This document shows, piece after piece, positions 60,002 through 64,000 of a stretch of DNA of 64,000 nucleotides. The position numbers and the translations under genes were made by a program. The DNA comes from Niabella pedocola (GTDB lineage: Bacteria; Bacteroidota; Bacteroidia; Chitinophagales; Chitinophagaceae): the NCBI RefSeq assembly GCF_021044425.1, contig NZ_JAJNEC010000005.1:2790001-2854000 (forward strand), in the 5' to 3' direction. Every line of letters begins with the position of its first letter. The first letter of the stretch is position 1. Below the pieces are notes generated by a model. That model ran no database searches, had not been told where the DNA came from, and saw only the letters and a program-made list of their open reading frames with translations.

Positions 60002-60808
60002 ATGCTTAAAACCATATTTATAATTATCCCATTATTTACGGTATCTACGGTAGTTGCGCAAAATCCTTCTTTGCTAAAGTTGCAGAAAAGCAAAATATTC
60101 ATAAGTGATCACCTGGAATATCTGGAAATACTCAACGACACTTTACTCTGTTCCTCTCTCAACTCTTACGCTGATACCGCGTTCTATTTTTTTAACAATG
60201 ATACCCTTTGCATTGGGCAAACCTACCGGGAAACAGATCAGACTGGAACTAAAGAAATAGAGCGTTTGTATGACTATAAAATGCTGAAATGCACAGCAGA
60301 CACTATCATACTGGAAAATATCTTCCGATATTTTAACAAACCGGATAACTGGGAGGATACGCTCGTTTTAGTAAATATTGAAAAGCAAAAAGAACCCGTA
60401 GATAATTTCCGTGCTCTAAAATTGGATTTCTTCAACCCCTGGAGTGGAGAAAAGAAAATTATTATTGATAATAAGGGAAGGGTAACTTTTATAGATACTA
60501 CAACAATAACCCTGGATCGCTTCCTTAGTCCAGACAGAGAAACGAAGAAACAGTTGTTCACGGGATCGTTCACGCCAGAGGAATTTATTATATTTAAGAA
60601 TCTGCTATCAAGATCATTACCGTCAAAACTGCCACCTGAGCGTAATTGCCCTATGGATGGAGCGGTTTCCAATTTCGAGATCCGCCTGGGAGCACGGACC
60701 ATCACCAGTACTGGCTGTACTCTTAGCCGGGTACATTATATTTTATTGGACTATCTGCTCGGGCTGGATCAAAATAAAGGAATTGTCAAAAAAAGCGAGT
60801 TGCACTGA
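60002..60808 (+). CDS. Secreted hypothetical protein
   Basis: 268 residues from the ATG at 60002 (MLKTIFIIIPLFTVSTVVAQ, a signal peptide); the frame also opens at 59972 but overlaps the previous gene. The rest is beta-rich with many Asp/Thr residues. No family recognised. Confidence 0.65.
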   Translation: MLKTIFIIIPLFTVSTVVAQNPSLLKLQKSKIFISDHLEYLEILNDTLLCSSLNSYADTAFYFFNNDTLCIGQTYRETDQTGTKEIERLYDYKMLKCTADTIILENIFRYFNKPDNWEDTLVLVNIEKQKEPVDNFRALKLDFFNPWSGEKKIIIDNKGRVTFIDTTTITLDRFLSPDRETKKQLFTGSFTPEEFIIFKNLLSRSLPSKLPPERNCPMDGAVSNFEIRLGARTITSTGCTLSRVHYILLDYLLGLDQNKGIVKKSELH

Positions 60809-60882
60809 TTCGTAGAAGAAGAAATACGGAGCAATAAAAATATATCGAGAAGCAGAATAAAAAAATAAGAACTTTACAAAAT

Positions 60883-61239
60883 ATGCGTGCGACCGAAACC
60901 ATCACATTATACCGTCCCGTTAACCAAACAGAGCTGGATCTGATTGCGCAATCCGGCTATAAACGGTTCCCGCCCCGCCTGCCGGATCAGCCCATTTTTT
61001 ATCCCGTAATGAACGAGGGCTATGCCATCCAGATCACCAGGGAATGGAATGTGCCGGCCTATGGTGTGGGCTATGTAACCCGTTTTGCCGTAGACAGCGC
61101 ATACCTGCAAAAGTTTACCGTACAGAATGTTGGCGATCAGCGGCATGATGAGCTTTGGATACCGGCAGAAGAGCTGGAGGAATTCAATGATCACATTATT
61201 GGTCGTATTGAAGTGACGCATACATTCAAAAACCAATAG
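60883..61239 (+). CDS. Small conserved protein, ADP-ribosylation/crystallin J1-type
   Basis: 118 residues. ITLYRPVNQTELDLIAQSGY, FPPRLPDQPIFYPVMNEGYA and ELWIPAEELEEFNDHIIGRI are conserved in a small family that carries the automatic label ADP-ribosylation/crystallin J1. No ADP-ribosyl hydrolase motif is seen, so the label should not be read as function. No signal peptide. The stop is two bases before the next start. Such small proteins often sit in immunity-type clusters. Confidence 0.7.
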   Translation: MRATETITLYRPVNQTELDLIAQSGYKRFPPRLPDQPIFYPVMNEGYAIQITREWNVPAYGVGYVTRFAVDSAYLQKFTVQNVGDQRHDELWIPAEELEEFNDHIIGRIEVTHTFKNQ

Positions 61240-61241
61240 CG

Positions 61242-61643
61242 ATGGGCTATGAATTGCACATTACCCGGAGGGAAAACTGGGCAGATGAAGACCCGGCTGC
61301 AGCTATTTCCCTGCAGGAGTGGATGGAGCTGGTAAAGAATGATCCCAAAATGCAGCTGGATCACGAGGCAACGGCTGCCACAACAAGCGGCGATGCCATA
61401 GCAGTAGATAGCGAGGGGCTTTCCGTATGGACGGCCTATTCTCGCGATGGCATTGAGGGCAACCATGCAAGGTTTTCATACCATGCGGGTACTATCGATG
61501 TAAAGAATCCAGATGCCGAAATTATTGATAAAATGCTGGCTATGGCTATGCAGTTACGCGCAAAGGTAGTGGGCGATGATGGCGAGCTATGCGCGCCCAA
61601 TAATAAATCCGGCGCTACAATTTCTTCTAAAAAAAGTTGGTAG
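61242..61643 (+). CDS. Small conserved cytosolic protein
   Basis: 133 residues, starting MGYELHITRRENWADEDP and continuing through a strand/helix pattern (EGLSVWTAYSRDGIEGNHAR). This opening is typical of a widespread small family of unknown function. It is probably in an operon with the previous gene (two-base gap). Confidence 0.7.
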   Translation: MGYELHITRRENWADEDPAAAISLQEWMELVKNDPKMQLDHEATAATTSGDAIAVDSEGLSVWTAYSRDGIEGNHARFSYHAGTIDVKNPDAEIIDKMLAMAMQLRAKVVGDDGELCAPNNKSGATISSKKSW

Positions 61644-61672
61644 AAGCGTTGGTAAATGATAAATAATCAAGG

Positions 61673-62179
61673 ATGATTGAAAAATATGCACATATCTGGT
61701 CCCGGTTAAATGGCGGATATAAGATACCCTACAATGCGGCTATGCCCTTAAATCTATTACAAAAGGCAACAGATGAAAGATCAGCCGAACTGGTTTTTGA
61801 TGAACTTTGGGATAATTTGCATCACCAGGGCGATGTAGGCGAGGCTTCCTATTATGCATTACCCTGCCTGGTACAAACCGGTATGGAGCAGCAATGGCTG
61901 CACTGGAAATTTATTGGACTTTGCCTAGTAATCGATCATTGCCGCCGTGCTCCTCACAATCCACCATTGCCGCTGGAACTGGAGCCTGATTATATCGGCG
62001 CGCTGCAACAACTGGAAAAATACCTGTTATCCCATTTTCAGTATATAACAGATCCTGTTGCATTCCGGCTTACATTGGCTTTTTTTGCTACGCAACATGG
62101 GCAGGCTGATTTGGGAAAAACCATCGAATATTTAGATGACGACGTGCTGGAAGAGGTGCAGGAGCATTATGGATTATAA
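61673..62179 (+). CDS. Small helical hypothetical protein
   Basis: 168 residues, helix-rich, opening MIEKYAHIWSRLNGGYKIPY and ending EYLDDDVLEEVQEHYGL. No family identified with certainty. Its helical repeats and neighbours (small conserved proteins, a HEAT-repeat protein) resemble polymorphic-toxin immunity proteins, but this is an inference. Confidence 0.65.
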   Translation: MIEKYAHIWSRLNGGYKIPYNAAMPLNLLQKATDERSAELVFDELWDNLHHQGDVGEASYYALPCLVQTGMEQQWLHWKFIGLCLVIDHCRRAPHNPPLPLELEPDYIGALQQLEKYLLSHFQYITDPVAFRLTLAFFATQHGQADLGKTIEYLDDDVLEEVQEHYGL

Positions 62180-62313
62180 TCGAACAATCCTCTTCTTACG
62201 CAGGCCTCCGGCCTGTGCGGATTATGGAATCCCTGGACCTGACGCTATATCTCCTTAAAAGCATTAATTACACAAACCAATACTTAAATTAGCAACCGTA
62301 CTACCAGCTAAAA

Positions 62314-63864
62314 ATGGACATCTGGCAACACATAAAAATTCTAAAACAACCCGGTAAAAGCTGGTTTTTTCAGAAGGACAACACGGTAGAAAAGCTCGAT
62401 GCACTTCAGCAAATTGCAGCTTTTGGGTCCCCCATTGTTATTGAGGAACTGATTCCATTTCTTAAAAGCGGCAATAATGAACTAAGAGCCGCCACCTGCC
62501 AAACCATCATCCAGCTTTTTAGGAAGGTTCGTGGTAAAAACGGCTACTATAACACACTGCGGTATTGTAACATATCTAAAGACGATATCGATTTTTACCA
62601 GACTCACTTTCCGCCAGCGCAATATGTGCAGCTGCTGGCCATTGCTTCCTTAAACGGAAACGGCCGCATCAGGGAAGAAGCTGTTAAAAAGCTGGCATTG
62701 GTAAACCTCCCCGAGGCAGTCCCTTTTATCGTTTACCGGCTGGCAGATTGGGTATTGCCCATCCGGCAAGTAGCACTCAAGAGTATTGAAAATTATAAAA
62801 CGCCTGCTTATTTAAATGCACTTATTGATAACCTTCCGGTTTTTGAAGGCCTTCAAAAGGTAATGCGTATCAATCTTGGGGATGTTTACCAGGACATGAT
62901 CCGCTACATCCTTTCTGCCGGCAGGGAACACATTGTTCTCCATTTTAAGAAGTATGCAGATAAGCCACGGTATATTTTAGCAAAACACTTCTCCGCTTCC
63001 ATAACCGGAGGTTCATACGGGCTGGAGCTGCTGCTTACAGACCAGCATTTTTTGATCCGTTCCCTGGCGCTTGATCATTTTAGCAATCTTCAGCAACCAG
63101 CCAGGATGCAATTGTTAAAGGATCCATCCGCCAAAATAAGGCTCCGCACACTTTACTGTTTTAAGGGCGAAAGCGGATTCCAGGATATTGTTTTACCGTA
63201 TTTGGCTGATAGCTCCGCTTCGGTACGATATTTTGCCCGGTTTACGTTACAACATGCAGGCATTAACCTTGCTCAGTTTTACCACCAAAAGCTGCAGGAA
63301 GGTATACAGGTACCCGGTGCGCTTGCCGGACTGGCAGAGGTAGGTGCAAAAGAATATGCGGCAACAGCAGAACAGTACATGTTTCATCCAAAAATCAAAA
63401 TCCGTAATACGGCATTTTTAACGCTCCAAAAGCTGGATCCGCCGGCGGCCTATGCTTTTGCGTTATCCAATCTTGGCGGCAGCCGGGATAGCCTTGGCAA
63501 GAGCATTCTTCATTTTTTAGCCCGCTTTAAGGGAGTGCGAACCCTGGAAAAAGCCCGGGTCATTTATAGCGAAGGGAACAGGGAGCAACGAAAGAATATG
63601 CTTACGCTTTTTAGCAATTTTGGTGGCTGGGCTATAATTGCAGACCTGATCATGGGTACAGTAGACGAAGATGCATCCGTGCGGGAGTGGGCAACACATT
63701 GTATTGAAAAATGGCGGGCAAATGCAACTGCCCTGTACGCTGCACCAGGAGTGGAAGACCAGGCACGCGCGTTGCAAATGCTCCATACGGCTGCTGCGCT
63801 GCATAATACTCATCGTTATTTTAAAACAGACCCTTTAAGGGATCTGCACTTCTACCTTCAATAA
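62314..63864 (+). CDS. HEAT-repeat protein
   Basis: 516 residues, all helical, made of repeated two-helix units (for example DALQQIAAFGSPIVIEELIP and REEAVKKLALVNLPEAVPFI). HEAT repeats mediate protein-protein contact. No signal peptide or enzyme domain. It is the last full gene in the window. Confidence 0.8.
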   Translation: MDIWQHIKILKQPGKSWFFQKDNTVEKLDALQQIAAFGSPIVIEELIPFLKSGNNELRAATCQTIIQLFRKVRGKNGYYNTLRYCNISKDDIDFYQTHFPPAQYVQLLAIASLNGNGRIREEAVKKLALVNLPEAVPFIVYRLADWVLPIRQVALKSIENYKTPAYLNALIDNLPVFEGLQKVMRINLGDVYQDMIRYILSAGREHIVLHFKKYADKPRYILAKHFSASITGGSYGLELLLTDQHFLIRSLALDHFSNLQQPARMQLLKDPSAKIRLRTLYCFKGESGFQDIVLPYLADSSASVRYFARFTLQHAGINLAQFYHQKLQEGIQVPGALAGLAEVGAKEYAATAEQYMFHPKIKIRNTAFLTLQKLDPPAAYAFALSNLGGSRDSLGKSILHFLARFKGVRTLEKARVIYSEGNREQRKNMLTLFSNFGGWAIIADLIMGTVDEDASVREWATHCIEKWRANATALYAAPGVEDQARALQMLHTAAALHNTHRYFKTDPLRDLHFYLQ

Positions 63865-63942
63865 AACCGGGTTCACGACTCTTTTATTAAGGAAAACATA
63901 CGGTTGTGATATCGTTCCCCGGATGTTAAAAAAAGGTTCTCT

Positions 63943-64000
63943 ATGAAGCGAAAAAAGAAAAAACAAGTTCAACAGCAACGACAAAAACGATGGCCAAAGC
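63943..64000 (+). CDS. Start of a further gene, truncated by the window end
   Basis: An ATG at 63943 opens a frame that stays open to the end, with an unusually basic start (MKRKKKKQVQQQRQKRW). Only 19 residues are visible, so identity is unknown and even the call as a gene is provisional. Confidence 0.4.
   Translation, partial: MKRKKKKQVQQQRQKRWPK

Overview
The window is a chromosomal segment of a Bacteroidota bacterium, most probably of the family Chitinophagaceae. Supporting signs are two SusC/SusD nutrient-uptake loci (one with a sigma factor/FecR pair), many predicted outer-membrane barrels and lipoproteins, several promoters of the Bacteroidota type (TTG or TTTG, about 20 bp, TAnnTTTG), few Shine-Dalgarno sequences, and the gene order rplM-rpsI-rpsB-tsf. 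The species cannot be told from the sequence. No rRNA, tRNA, CRISPR array or intact insertion sequence was seen.

Layout. 1-5.5 kb: the end of an FtsX-type ABC permease, the N-terminal half of a split transketolase, a WecA/MraY-type sugar-phosphate transferase, frr, mscL, scpA and an OsmC protein. 5.6-15.4 kb: a patatin-like lipase with a secreted partner, a Pif1/RecD-type helicase, REP-like palindromes with a broken ORF6N gene, an AI-2E-family permease, an S41 peptidase and ligA. 15.4-19.5 kb: an outer-membrane barrel protein with a 6-bladed beta-propeller partner. 19.7-28.2 kb: a polysaccharide-utilisation locus with a Nudix/winged-helix regulator of AraR/NrtR type, two inverted-repeat operator candidates, SusC, SusD, SusE-like protein and a GH127-type beta-L-arabinofuranosidase. 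28.2-31 kb: a TIM-barrel isomerase and a PhyH dioxygenase, divergent from an AraC regulator. 31.1-34.05 kb: two leaderless papain-like (C1) peptidases, a small protein carrying the C-terminal domain of the second one, and a chagasin-like (I42) inhibitor. 34.2-43.7 kb: ECF sigma factor, FecR anti-sigma, STN-containing SusC, SusD and two TlpA-like thioredoxin proteins. 44.2-47.2 kb: ribosomal proteins L13, S9, S2 and EF-Ts. 47.3-51.7 kb: an ABC-2 permease fused to an M1 peptidase, with its ATPase. 52-55.6 kb: a DUF2975/XRE pair, then three genes encoding a coiled-coil protein, a PspA-like membrane protein and a membrane-anchored actin/Ppx-fold protein. 55.6-64 kb: repeat-rich DNA, a tandemly duplicated 3' gene end, a RhuM-family gene, a dinD remnant, and a run of small unassigned genes including HEAT-repeat and immunity-like proteins.

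The strongest candidates for undescribed biology are the leaderless C1 peptidase/inhibitor cassette (31.1-34.05 kb) and the PspA-like/actin-fold three-gene module (52.7-55.6 kb). The paired operators in front of the arabinoside locus and the layered repeats at 55.6-56.7 kb are the clearest non-coding signals.
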